Shown: one piece after another, positions 1 to 4,973 of the stretch | Position numbering within the stretch: position 1 is the stretch's first letter | Layout of the letters: each line of letters opens with the position of its first letter | From: Clostridia bacterium | GTDB taxonomy: Bacteria > Bacillota > Clostridia > CAKSNL01 > HGM11501 | Direction: 5' to 3' | DNA: 12,547 bases | Assembly: GCA_030535815.1 (NCBI GenBank) | Contig: JAUNRD010000026.1 | Location: forward strand, 1 to 12,547 | Notes under the pieces: model-generated | What the model was told of the DNA's origin: nothing | The model's input: only the letters and a program-made list of their open reading frames with translations | Databases searched by the model: none | Translations under genes and position numbers: made by a program

Positions 1-7
1 AAATAAT

Positions 8-50
8 TTACCCCGACAGATTTCCAAAAATTTGTCGGGGTAACTTTTTT
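8..50 (+). terminator. Strong intrinsic terminator of an upstream gene outside the window
   Basis: Positions 11-23 pair with 28-40 (13 pairs including one G-T wobble at 19/32; loop CCAA at 24-27). Three more A-T pairs extend the foot to 8-10/41-43. A run of six T (45-50) follows on the + strand. This fits a rho-independent terminator for a plus-strand gene that ends left of the window. On the minus strand the tail is only A/T-mixed, so it would be a weaker stop for the transposase transcript. Confidence 0.75.
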
Positions 51-55
51 CTATT

Positions 56-114
56 CGATAAATCGGAATCTCAGGCTTTTGCATTTCAACACCTCTGCAA
101 ATTTTGATTTATCG
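56..114. repeat. Nested inverted repeat immediately downstream of the transposase
   Basis: Positions 56-64 are the exact reverse complement of 106-114 (9 bp). Inside them, 78-83 (TTTGCA) pairs with 96-101 (TGCAAA). The structure sits two bases past the transposase stop codon on the transcript side. IS200/RAYT-type elements often carry subterminal hairpins, so this may be an element end, or only a 3' UTR structure. No sequence match to the GC-rich palindromes inside the gene is visible. Confidence 0.4.
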
Positions 115-116
115 CC

Positions 117-641
117 CTATTCTTCGGTGTACAATTCATCGCAGTCCCAACGCATCGGGTTTTCGTGAATATATTTTACGATTTCATCATAATCTTCGCG
201 GCTACGAATTACATGCTCATAAAAAGATGTCTGGAATAATTTTTCTGCCATTCCAACCTTTTTGCATTCTCTCGTTGTCAGCGATTTATACGCACAAATC
301 GCATCTATAATCGTAGGGCGGGGGCTTGCTCCCGCCGCATCTCCATCTAAAACCAAAACAATGTGAATGTGATTTGGCATAATTACATATCTGTCAACCG
401 AAAGACAAGGATAGCGATCTTTAAGTAATAATAATTGTTCCTCCGCAATCTTTCCAAACGCAGTATACTCGATCCCGTCTGTTTCGGCGGGCGCAAGCCC
501 CCGCCCTACAATGCGAGATAATACACACCGTCTGTTTTTAGTACATATCGTTACAAAATATGCACCGGGAGAGCTATAATCATAATGATCAAGTCGCGGA
601 TGCTTCCTTTCAGGCAATTCTTTTTTGTTACACATTTTCAT
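117..641 (-). CDS. REP-associated tyrosine transposase (RAYT), IS200-like HUH family
   Basis: A Y1-type HUH single-strand transposase/endonuclease. The N-terminal beta strand carries YFVTICTKNR. The HUH motif is VIMPNHIHIV (His91/His93 counting from the start chosen here). A C-terminal helix contains SFYEHVIR with candidate catalytic Tyr141, followed by YIHENPMRW. These are hallmark signatures of the RAYT branch, which acts on REP palindromes rather than being a classical insertion sequence. The length (174 aa) is normal. The ATG at 653 has no ribosome binding site. GGAAGAG at 644-650 favours the ATG at 641, or the one at 635. Two GC-rich palindromes are read through in frame and encode VGRGLAPAE (about residues 45-53) and GASPRPTI (about 104-111), both in loops outside the catalytic motifs, so the gene looks intact. 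It lies about 50 bases after the flavin reductase-rubredoxin gene on the same strand. Family assignment is firm; activity is inferred. Confidence 0.9.
   Translation of the reverse strand: MKMCNKKELPERKHPRLDHYDYSSPGAYFVTICTKNRRCVLSRIVGRGLAPAETDGIEYTAFGKIAEEQLLLLKDRYPCLSVDRYVIMPNHIHIVLVLDGDAAGASPRPTIIDAICAYKSLTTRECKKVGMAEKLFQTSFYEHVIRSREDYDEIVKYIHENPMRWDCDELYTEE
313..337 (+). repeat. REP-like palindrome, copy 1, inside the transposase CDS
   Basis: A 25-base unit beginning GTAGGGCGGGGGC. Its core forms a short hairpin: 317-325 pairs with 328-336 in 8 of 9 positions, plus a G-T wobble, around a 2-base TT loop. It matches the reverse complement of 485-509 at 24 of 25 bases. The GTAGGG head with a GC-rich palindromic core resembles REP elements recognised by RAYT proteins. 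Confidence 0.7.
485..509 (-). repeat. REP-like palindrome, copy 2 (inverted), inside the transposase CDS
   Basis: Reverse-complement partner of 313-337, differing at one base (G versus T at the 18th position of the unit). The two GTAGGG heads point outward on the coding strand, with about 147 bases between the copies. This is the head-to-tail mirrored arrangement seen in REPIN doublets, although the spacer is longer than in typical REPINs. Confidence 0.7.
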
Positions 642-655
642 CACTCTTCCCATTA

Positions 656-670
656 TGCCGCAAATCGGCA
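656..670. repeat. Small hairpin between the rubredoxin gene and the transposase
   Basis: TGCCG (656-660) pairs with CGGCA (666-670) around a 5-base loop. It lies in the roughly 50-base gap upstream of the transposase start. It has no T-run on either side, so it is not a convincing terminator. It could be a left-end hairpin of the RAYT unit. Confidence 0.3.
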
Positions 671-693
671 GAGAAAGCCGCAGAGAACTTTTC

Positions 694-1323
694 TTATTTT
701 ACAGGTTCAAAATCCGATGCGCCGTGCTTGCATAAGGGGCAGACAAAATCCTCGGGAAGGGTTTCTCCCTCGTAGACATAACCGCAGATTTTGCAGACAA
801 ACCCTTTTTTCTTAGCCTCAGGCTTCGGCTTTACATTGGCATGATAATAGGCATAAGTCATTGATGGCTCATCTGAAATAACGTGAGCTTCCCTCACCGA
901 ACAGATGAAAAGGCCGTGGGAGCCCATATCGGAAAAATCGTCCACAGAAAGGGAAATAACGGAATTAATGTTATCCTTTAAGCACATAAGGCCGTTTTTT
1001 GTTCGCCAGGCATCAACACCGGAAAACTTATCTGCATCCTTGCCGCTCTGAAATCCGAAATTTTTGAAAAGTGAAAAGGGTGCGCTTTCTGTAAGGCAAC
1101 ACACATTCATCTTTCCCGTTTTCTTTATTGTGGTAAAAGAATAGTTTGCCTTATTTATCGACACGGCAATTTTCAAGGGCTTTTCCGCAACCTGTGTTAC
1201 GGTATTTACGATAAGTCCGTTGTCCTTATTTCCGTCGTTTGTTGTTATAACATATAAGCCGTAGCCTATTTTGAAAAGTGCGGTGTTATCAATGGGCTCT
1301 ATCATATTTACATTCATTTCCAT
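694..1323 (-). CDS. Flavin reductase-rubredoxin fusion (high-molecular-weight rubredoxin, Hrb type)
   Basis: Residues 1-160 form a flavin reductase-like FMN-binding domain (IGYGLYVITT, GLIVNTVTQV, NKANYSFTTIKKTG, NVCCLTE). Residues about 172-209 are a rubredoxin domain with iron-binding cysteines in CKICGY (177, 180) and CPLC (195, 198). In acetogens such as Moorella this architecture is the NAD(P)H-oxidising rubredoxin that passes electrons to flavodiiron proteins for oxygen or NO detoxification. That role here is inferred from the family, and no flavodiiron gene is in the window. The protein is cytoplasmic. Several ATGs cluster at the 5' end. The one at 1329 is a single base from the ribosome binding site GAGGTG (1331-1336), so the ATG at 1323 (7-base spacing) is preferred. 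The upstream HAD gene stops at 1330, which implies translational coupling within one operon. Confidence 0.9.
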   Translation of the reverse strand: MEMNVNMIEPIDNTALFKIGYGLYVITTNDGNKDNGLIVNTVTQVAEKPLKIAVSINKANYSFTTIKKTGKMNVCCLTESAPFSLFKNFGFQSGKDADKFSGVDAWRTKNGLMCLKDNINSVISLSVDDFSDMGSHGLFICSVREAHVISDEPSMTYAYYHANVKPKPEAKKKGFVCKICGYVYEGETLPEDFVCPLCKHGASDFEPVK

Positions 1324-1329
1324 ATTCAT

Positions 1330-2121
1330 TCACCTCGTAAGTTCGTCGGTTATAGCTCTGATATTTTCATAGATAAATTCAGGCTTGGTTTCGCTTTCTT
1401 CAACATCCTTCATTGTGCCTTCGCCGCTTAAAACAAATACGGTGGAAATTCCCGCCGCAACGCCGCAGGCAATGTCGGTATAAAGTCTGTCGCCGAAAAG
1501 GGCTGTTTCTTCCTTGCCGTAGCCTGTCTTTTCCATAGCCAAAAGTGCCATTGTAGGCTCGGGCTTACCGATAAAGATGGGGCTTCTTCCCGTTGCCTTA
1601 TTAAGCATCCAGCTGACTGAGCCGCAGTCGGGCACATAGCCGTACCAGGTGGGGCAAACCCAGTCGGGATTTGTGGCGATATAGTCAACGCCCCTTCCTA
1701 ACAATATGCAGGCGTCCTCCAATTTCTGAAAAGCAAGCTCTGTATCAAATCCCATACAAAGGCAATCGATGTCGTCTTCAAGTTTGTCTGTTATAGGAAG
1801 TCCTGCCGCACGGAGCTGTTCCTTAAAAGAAGTTGTTCCGAAGGCGTAAATCTTTTTATAGGTTTTCTTTTTAAGATATAAAATTGTGGCATCGGTGGAG
1901 GTTAAAAAGTCGTCCGCCGTTGCAGTTATTCCAAGTGATGCCAGCTTCTCTATATATTTATCCACACTTTTTGAAGAATTATTAGTAAGAAAAATATATC
2001 TTCCGCCGATTTTCTTTACATATGAAAGAAAATCCAGTGTTCCGTCAAAAAGGTCATTGTCAAGATAAATCGTTCCGTCCATATCAAGAAGGAAAAGTTT
2101 TTTGTTTTTAAGATTGCTCAT
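1330..2121 (-). CDS. HAD-superfamily phosphatase, NagD/AraL (class IIA) type
   Basis: A cytoplasmic HAD hydrolase that removes phosphate from a small phosphorylated metabolite; family members act on sugar phosphates, nucleotides or 4-nitrophenyl phosphate. Motif I is LLDMDGTIYLD (nucleophile Asp13, acid Asp15). Motif II is FLTNNSS (from about residue 44), the signature of the class IIA NagD group. Motif III is Lys186 in IGKPEP, and motif IV is GDRLYTDI (Asp211, Asp216). The large C2 cap lies between motifs II and III. Its 263 residues are the usual family length. The start at 2121 has AAAGGAG at 2129-2135 with 7-base spacing, and this site overlaps the stop codon of the MBL-fold gene, so the two are coupled. 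The substrate cannot be told from sequence. The association with an MBL hydrolase and Hrb is conserved operon spacing rather than an obvious pathway. Confidence 0.93.
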   Translation of the reverse strand: MSNLKNKKLFLLDMDGTIYLDNDLFDGTLDFLSYVKKIGGRYIFLTNNSSKSVDKYIEKLASLGITATADDFLTSTDATILYLKKKTYKKIYAFGTTSFKEQLRAAGLPITDKLEDDIDCLCMGFDTELAFQKLEDACILLGRGVDYIATNPDWVCPTWYGYVPDCGSVSWMLNKATGRSPIFIGKPEPTMALLAMEKTGYGKEETALFGDRLYTDIACGVAAGISTVFVLSGEGTMKDVEESETKPEFIYENIRAITDELTR

Positions 2122-2133
2122 AGTGTTTCTCCT

Positions 2134-3009
2134 TTAGTCCAATTTTTTCCACAGCATTTTATTTTCCGAAAATTCAAATCCGATTTTTCCCAGATCGTGA
2201 AGATAGGATAAATAGGATTTTACGGTGCTTCCCGAAAGCACATACTGACTTGCGTTAAGTGTCAGGCTATAGGAATCAAAAAGCTCCTTAAGTATTTCTT
2301 CAAAGGTTTTTGCGTCCTTGCATATATCGTATATCTTTTCCGCAATTTCCAGCACCTTGTCACGGTTTATTTTAACCAAGTCCTTTATATCCTCCGTCGC
2401 CTCGGCGTGGGAAGGAATAAAAAACTTTCCTTCAAGGGTTTCAAGATAATTAAGTGTTTCCAAAAACGCCTTAACATCATATATAAAGGAAATGTGATAT
2501 TTTGTTACGGTTTCCGCACCGAAGAGAGAATCCGCCAGAAAATACACGTCATCGTCGGTTTTTATCCCTATCATATCAAAAAAGTGTCCCTTTAATGGAA
2601 TCACACTTATCCCCTCAGGAAGATTTCCTTCGATTGGTGTAACCACCGACTCCTGCGCCAGCAAAAACTTCGTGCGAAGGTCTGAAAAGGGATAGCCGCC
2701 ATATAGAAAAGATGGTTCAAGCACCGGATGCTCGGTAAAGTCCTTTTCAATGCCCGATGCAAAAACGGGGCAAGCGGTTCTATCCTGAATCAGCTTGTTT
2801 CCGCCGATATGGTCGGCATTGGAGTGGGTTGAAATTATTCCCGCAACCTTAAGCCCCTCGGCATCAAGTATCTTTAATATTTTCTTTCCCGCATCCTTGT
2901 CGTTTCCCGTATCGATTAAGTAAACGCTGTCCTCCGTAACCTTGTAAACACCGATGTTAACTGCGTTTTTTATGTAATAGGTCTTTTCGCCTACTTTTAT
3001 AAGCTCCAT
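2134..3009 (-). CDS. MBL-fold metallo-hydrolase with a C-terminal winged-helix-like domain
   Basis: The metallo-beta-lactamase fold is shown by LIDTGND (residues 31-37), the metal motif STHSNADHIGGN (His62, Asn64, Asp66, His67), GHFFDMIGI (His142), FLADSLFG (Asp160) and IPSHAEAT (His201). The second histidine of the usual HxHxDH motif is asparagine here. The last 60 or so residues (SGSTVKSYLSYLHDLGKIGFEF) resemble the winged helix seen after the MBL domain in LACTB2-type hydrolases. Likely activity is hydrolysis of a thioester, ester or phosphodiester; the exact substrate is unknown. A longer reading from 3048 lacks a ribosome binding site. The ATG at 3009 has GGAGG at 3016-3020 with 6-base spacing and sits about 23 bases after the predicted transcription start. 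It is the first gene of a three-gene operon. Confidence 0.88.
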   Translation of the reverse strand: MELIKVGEKTYYIKNAVNIGVYKVTEDSVYLIDTGNDKDAGKKILKILDAEGLKVAGIISTHSNADHIGGNKLIQDRTACPVFASGIEKDFTEHPVLEPSFLYGGYPFSDLRTKFLLAQESVVTPIEGNLPEGISVIPLKGHFFDMIGIKTDDDVYFLADSLFGAETVTKYHISFIYDVKAFLETLNYLETLEGKFFIPSHAEATEDIKDLVKINRDKVLEIAEKIYDICKDAKTFEEILKELFDSYSLTLNASQYVLSGSTVKSYLSYLHDLGKIGFEFSENKMLWKKLD

Positions 3010-3038
3010 AATACGCCTCCATAGAATCCATTTTTCTA

Positions 3039-3067
3039 ATTCTACCACAAAAATTAAAAAAAGTCCA
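3039..3067 (-). promoter_or_regulatory. Promoter of the MBL-HAD-Hrb operon
   Basis: On the minus strand, TGGACT (3062-3067, 4 of 6 matches to TTGACA) is followed after 17 bases by TAGAAT (3039-3044, 5 of 6 matches to TATAAT). The predicted start near 3032 leaves a leader of about 23 bases with GGAGG well placed for the ATG at 3009. Confidence 0.5.
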
Positions 3068-3120
3068 CTAAATCATAAAAAACTATTAAAAAGCCTTAGA
3101 CTTATTCGTTTTAAGCCAAA

Positions 3121-3156
3121 AGTTATTCGTTATAAATATTTTTAAGACGAATAACT
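3121..3156. repeat. Inverted repeat upstream of the MBL operon, with an extra direct half-site
   Basis: Positions 3121-3130 (AGTTATTCGT) are the exact reverse complement of 3147-3156, with a 16-base spacer. TTATTCGTT recurs as a direct copy at 3102-3110. The three half-sites lie between the rpsI terminator and the MBL promoter, about 35-95 bases upstream of its -35 box. This could be an operator or a leftover AT-rich hairpin. No regulator is identified. Confidence 0.4.
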
Positions 3157-3189
3157 AAAAAAATCCACGACCGGTGGTCGTGGATTTTT
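3157..3189 (-). terminator. Terminator of rplM-rpsI (bidirectional shape)
   Basis: A perfect 14-bp stem (3159-3172 with 3176-3189) with a 3-base loop GGT. Seven A at 3157-3163 read as a T-run on the minus strand, directly after the rpsI stop at 3212. There are also five T on the plus strand at 3185-3189, although no plus-strand gene runs into it. Confidence 0.9.
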
Positions 3190-3211
3190 CCTGTGCCCAA
3201 TAGGGCAATAA

Positions 3212-3607
3212 TTATCTCTTTGAGAACTGGGGTGCGCGACGAGCTGCCTTTAAGCCGTACTTCTTTCTTTCCTTCATTCTGGGGTCTCTTGTTAAGAAAC
3301 CTGCAGCCTTGAGGATTGCTCTGTAAGAATCTTCAACTTTAAGTAATGCTCTTGCTACACCGTGACGGATTGCGCCTGCCTGACCGGAAACGCCACCGCC
3401 TGTTACTGTGCAAAGAACGTCAAACTTGCCGATTGTGCTTGTAGCATTTAAAGGCTGGCGAACGATAACCTTTAATGTTTCAAGTCCGAAATAATCGTCG
3501 ATATCTCTACCGTTGATTACAACTTTACCTGTGCCGGGTACAAGTCTCACTCTGGCAACAGATTCTTTTCTTCTGCCTGTTCCGTAGAACATTGTCTTAT
3601 CTGCCAT
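3212..3607 (-). CDS. rpsI: 30S ribosomal protein S9
   Basis: A small-subunit ribosomal protein of the 30S head whose basic C-terminal tail reaches the P-site tRNA. The 131 residues show the full S9 pattern: YGTGRRKESVARVRL near the N-terminus, GGGVSGQAGAIRHGVARAL in the middle, and LTRDPRMKERKKYGLKAARR followed by a terminal QFSKR tail, the conserved SKR end that touches tRNA. The start at 3607 has AAGGAGGT at 3616-3623 with 8-base spacing, 18 bases after the rplM stop. Gene order L13-S9 is near-universal in bacteria. It ends at a strong intrinsic terminator. Nothing is missing or unusual. Confidence 0.98.
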   Translation of the reverse strand: MADKTMFYGTGRRKESVARVRLVPGTGKVVINGRDIDDYFGLETLKVIVRQPLNATSTIGKFDVLCTVTGGGVSGQAGAIRHGVARALLKVEDSYRAILKAAGFLTRDPRMKERKKYGLKAARRAPQFSKR

Positions 3608-3624
3608 TATCGTTTACCTCCTTC

Positions 3625-4062
3625 TTATTTAATCTCGCCTGTCCATGCTTCGGGCTTCTGAGCTGCGTGTGCATGGTCAGCATCTTTGTAAACTCTGAGT
3701 CTTGTGAGTTCCTGTGCGCCAAGAGTGTTGTGAGGAAGCATACCCTTTACTGCAAGGAACATTGCCTGCTCGGGCTTGTTTGCCATCATAATCTTAGCCT
3801 GGGTCTCCTTAAGACCGCCTACCCAACCTGAGTGTCTTCTGTAATACTTCTGTTCCATCTTCTTACCGGTAAGAACAGCGTCCTTACAGTTGATGATGAT
3901 AACGTGATCGCCACAATCTACATTAGGAGTGAATGTGGGCTTAATTTTGCCTCTGAGAATGCTGGCAGCAAGTGCAGCTGTACGGCCAAGGGGCTTTCCT
4001 GCAGCATCAATGATGTACCATTTTCTCTCAACGGCAGAGCTGTTTTCAAGATATGTGCTCAT
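3625..4062 (-). CDS. rplM: 50S ribosomal protein L13
   Basis: A large-subunit protein that binds 23S rRNA early in assembly. Diagnostic stretches are WYIIDAAGKPLGRTAA, GDHVIIINCKDAVLTGKK, YYRRHSGWVGGLKE and MLPHNTLGAQELTRLRVY. The protein is 145 aa when started at MSTYLEN, the normal size. A longer reading from 4080 would add six residues across the ribosome binding site, so it is rejected: GGAGGT at 4069-4074 lies 6 bases before the ATG at 4062. It is the first gene of the rplM-rpsI operon and has a near-consensus promoter with a leader of roughly 28 bases. That is too short for the L13 autoregulatory leader RNA described in some Bacilli. Confidence 0.98.
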   Translation of the reverse strand: MSTYLENSSAVERKWYIIDAAGKPLGRTAALAASILRGKIKPTFTPNVDCGDHVIIINCKDAVLTGKKMEQKYYRRHSGWVGGLKETQAKIMMANKPEQAMFLAVKGMLPHNTLGAQELTRLRVYKDADHAHAAQKPEAWTGEIK

Positions 4063-4096
4063 AATAATACCTCCGTTCATTTTTTCAACATTTGCT

Positions 4097-4125
4097 ATTG
4101 TAATATATTATTTCCAATTTGTCAA
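4097..4125 (-). promoter_or_regulatory. Promoter of rplM-rpsI
   Basis: On the minus strand, a perfect TTGACA (4120-4125) is followed by a 17-base spacer and TACAAT (4097-4102). The predicted start is near 4090. The bases upstream of the -35 box (4126-4220) are A-tract rich on this strand, as expected of an UP element on a growth-rate-controlled ribosomal promoter. Confidence 0.85.
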
Positions 4126-4129
4126 CAAC

Positions 4130-4217
4130 TTTTTTCTATTTTTTTAATTTGTATTTTTCTACCTCGTTTTTTCTCTTATTTTCTTTCATTTTCTCGTTTT
4201 TTCTCATTTTCAATTTT
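4130..4217. promoter_or_regulatory. Pyrimidine-only strand with roughly phased A-tracts upstream of rplM
   Basis: About 90 bases are almost purely T and C on the + strand (A and G on the other). Runs of four or more T recur roughly every 10 bases. A 13-base unit CTCGTTTTTTCTC is repeated exactly at 4163-4175 and 4193-4205, 30 bases apart, which is about three helical turns. Phased A-tracts bend DNA. The position between divergent promoters fits an UP element or curved DNA that stimulates rplM transcription. There is no coding capacity I would support here. Confidence 0.5.
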
Positions 4218-4220
4218 CAC

Positions 4221-4249
4221 TTGCCAAACGCCTTTTTTTGTTATATTAT
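4221..4249 (+). promoter_or_regulatory. Promoter of the HAD-mtaB operon
   Basis: TTGCCA (4221-4226), a 17-base spacer, then TATTAT (4244-4249). The predicted start near 4257 gives a leader of about 50 bases. Confidence 0.6.
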
Positions 4250-4257
4250 ATAATAAA

Positions 4258-4286
4258 GCCGAGGAGGAACACTCTTCTCTCCCGGC
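4258..4286 (+). other. Hairpin at the 5' end of the HAD-mtaB leader
   Basis: GCCG (4258-4261) pairs with CGGC (4283-4286). After a bulged A, 4263-4267 pairs with 4278-4282, so a GGAGG sequence lies in the stem. The predicted transcript starts at or just before it. This GGAGG is about 40 bases from the ATG at 4307 and is therefore not its ribosome binding site. The hairpin may act as a 5' stabiliser. No riboswitch class is recognised. Confidence 0.35.
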
Positions 4287-4306
4287 ATAAAAGTGAGTGA
4301 TTTTTT

Positions 4307-4951
4307 ATGAAAAAAGACTATAGCACCGTAATATTCGACCTTGACGGAACGCTGATTGATTCCATGTCCGCCTGGGAGGATGTTGATACAAAGTGGCTTA
4401 TTATGCACGGCATAACGCCGACAGGCGAAATACTTGATAAATTCAAAACCATGGAATTTTCCGATGCGGCAATTTATGCCCAAAAGGAGCTCGGCGTAAA
4501 AGAAAGCGCCGAGGTTCTTTTCTCCGAGTGGACAACCCTTGTTTTTGAGGCATATTCAAAACTCATTCCCTTAAAGCCCTTTGCAAAGGAAATTCTGGAT
4601 AAATATAAAAAGGAAGGGAAGAAAATCCTTCTTGCCACCTCCTGCAAAAAAGAATGCTGCCTTGCATCCCTCAAAAACCTCGGAATTGAAGAATATTTTG
4701 ACCGCATCGTATTTACCGATGATGTGGGACGGGGCAAGGCATATCCCGACATTTATTTAAGATGCGCCGAAATCGCGGAAGAAAAATGCGAAAACTGCCT
4801 TGTTTTTGACGATATTTACGATGCGCTTAAAAGCGCACACAAAGCAGGGATGGACTTTTGCACGGTTTACGACAAAGCAACAAGCCGCCCCTTATCCGCA
4901 ATGAAGGAAGAAGCAGAATATTTTATCGAAAGCTTTTCTGAGCTTTTATGA
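4307..4951 (+). CDS. HAD-superfamily phosphatase, beta-phosphoglucomutase-like (subfamily IA)
   Basis: A cytoplasmic HAD hydrolase of 214 aa. Motif I is VIFDLDGTLIDS (Asp11 nucleophile, Asp13). The helical cap typical of subfamily IA covers residues about 20-85. Motif II is Thr111 in LLATSCKK, motif III is Lys144 in RGKAYPDIYL, and motif IV is VFDDIYDALKSAHKAGM (Asp168/Asp169). It probably dephosphorylates a sugar phosphate or similar metabolite, but the substrate cannot be assigned. The gene starts at ATG 4307 with only a weak GTGAGTGA upstream, so translation may be modest. mtaB follows after 22 bases in the same transcript. An alternative label would be a phosphonatase- or phosphoglycolate phosphatase-like protein. 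No motif is broken. Confidence 0.9.
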   Translation: MKKDYSTVIFDLDGTLIDSMSAWEDVDTKWLIMHGITPTGEILDKFKTMEFSDAAIYAQKELGVKESAEVLFSEWTTLVFEAYSKLIPLKPFAKEILDKYKKEGKKILLATSCKKECCLASLKNLGIEEYFDRIVFTDDVGRGKAYPDIYLRCAEIAEEKCENCLVFDDIYDALKSAHKAGMDFCTVYDKATSRPLSAMKEEAEYFIESFSELL

Positions 4952-4973
4952 CCATATATAAAGGAAGAAATTT

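Noticed and set aside
313..509. CRISPR-like or tandem array
   Set aside because: There are only two copies, in inverted orientation and within a coding frame. They are better read as a REP doublet.
4258..4286. A riboswitch upstream of the HAD-mtaB operon
   Set aside because: It is only a single short hairpin with no conserved riboswitch core, no terminator/antiterminator pair and a leader of about 50 bases.
3832..4290. A 152-codon plus-strand reading frame opposite rplM and its upstream region
   Set aside because: It is antisense to a certain ribosomal protein gene, lacks a ribosome binding site, and its second half is low-complexity translation of the T/C-rich intergenic tract.
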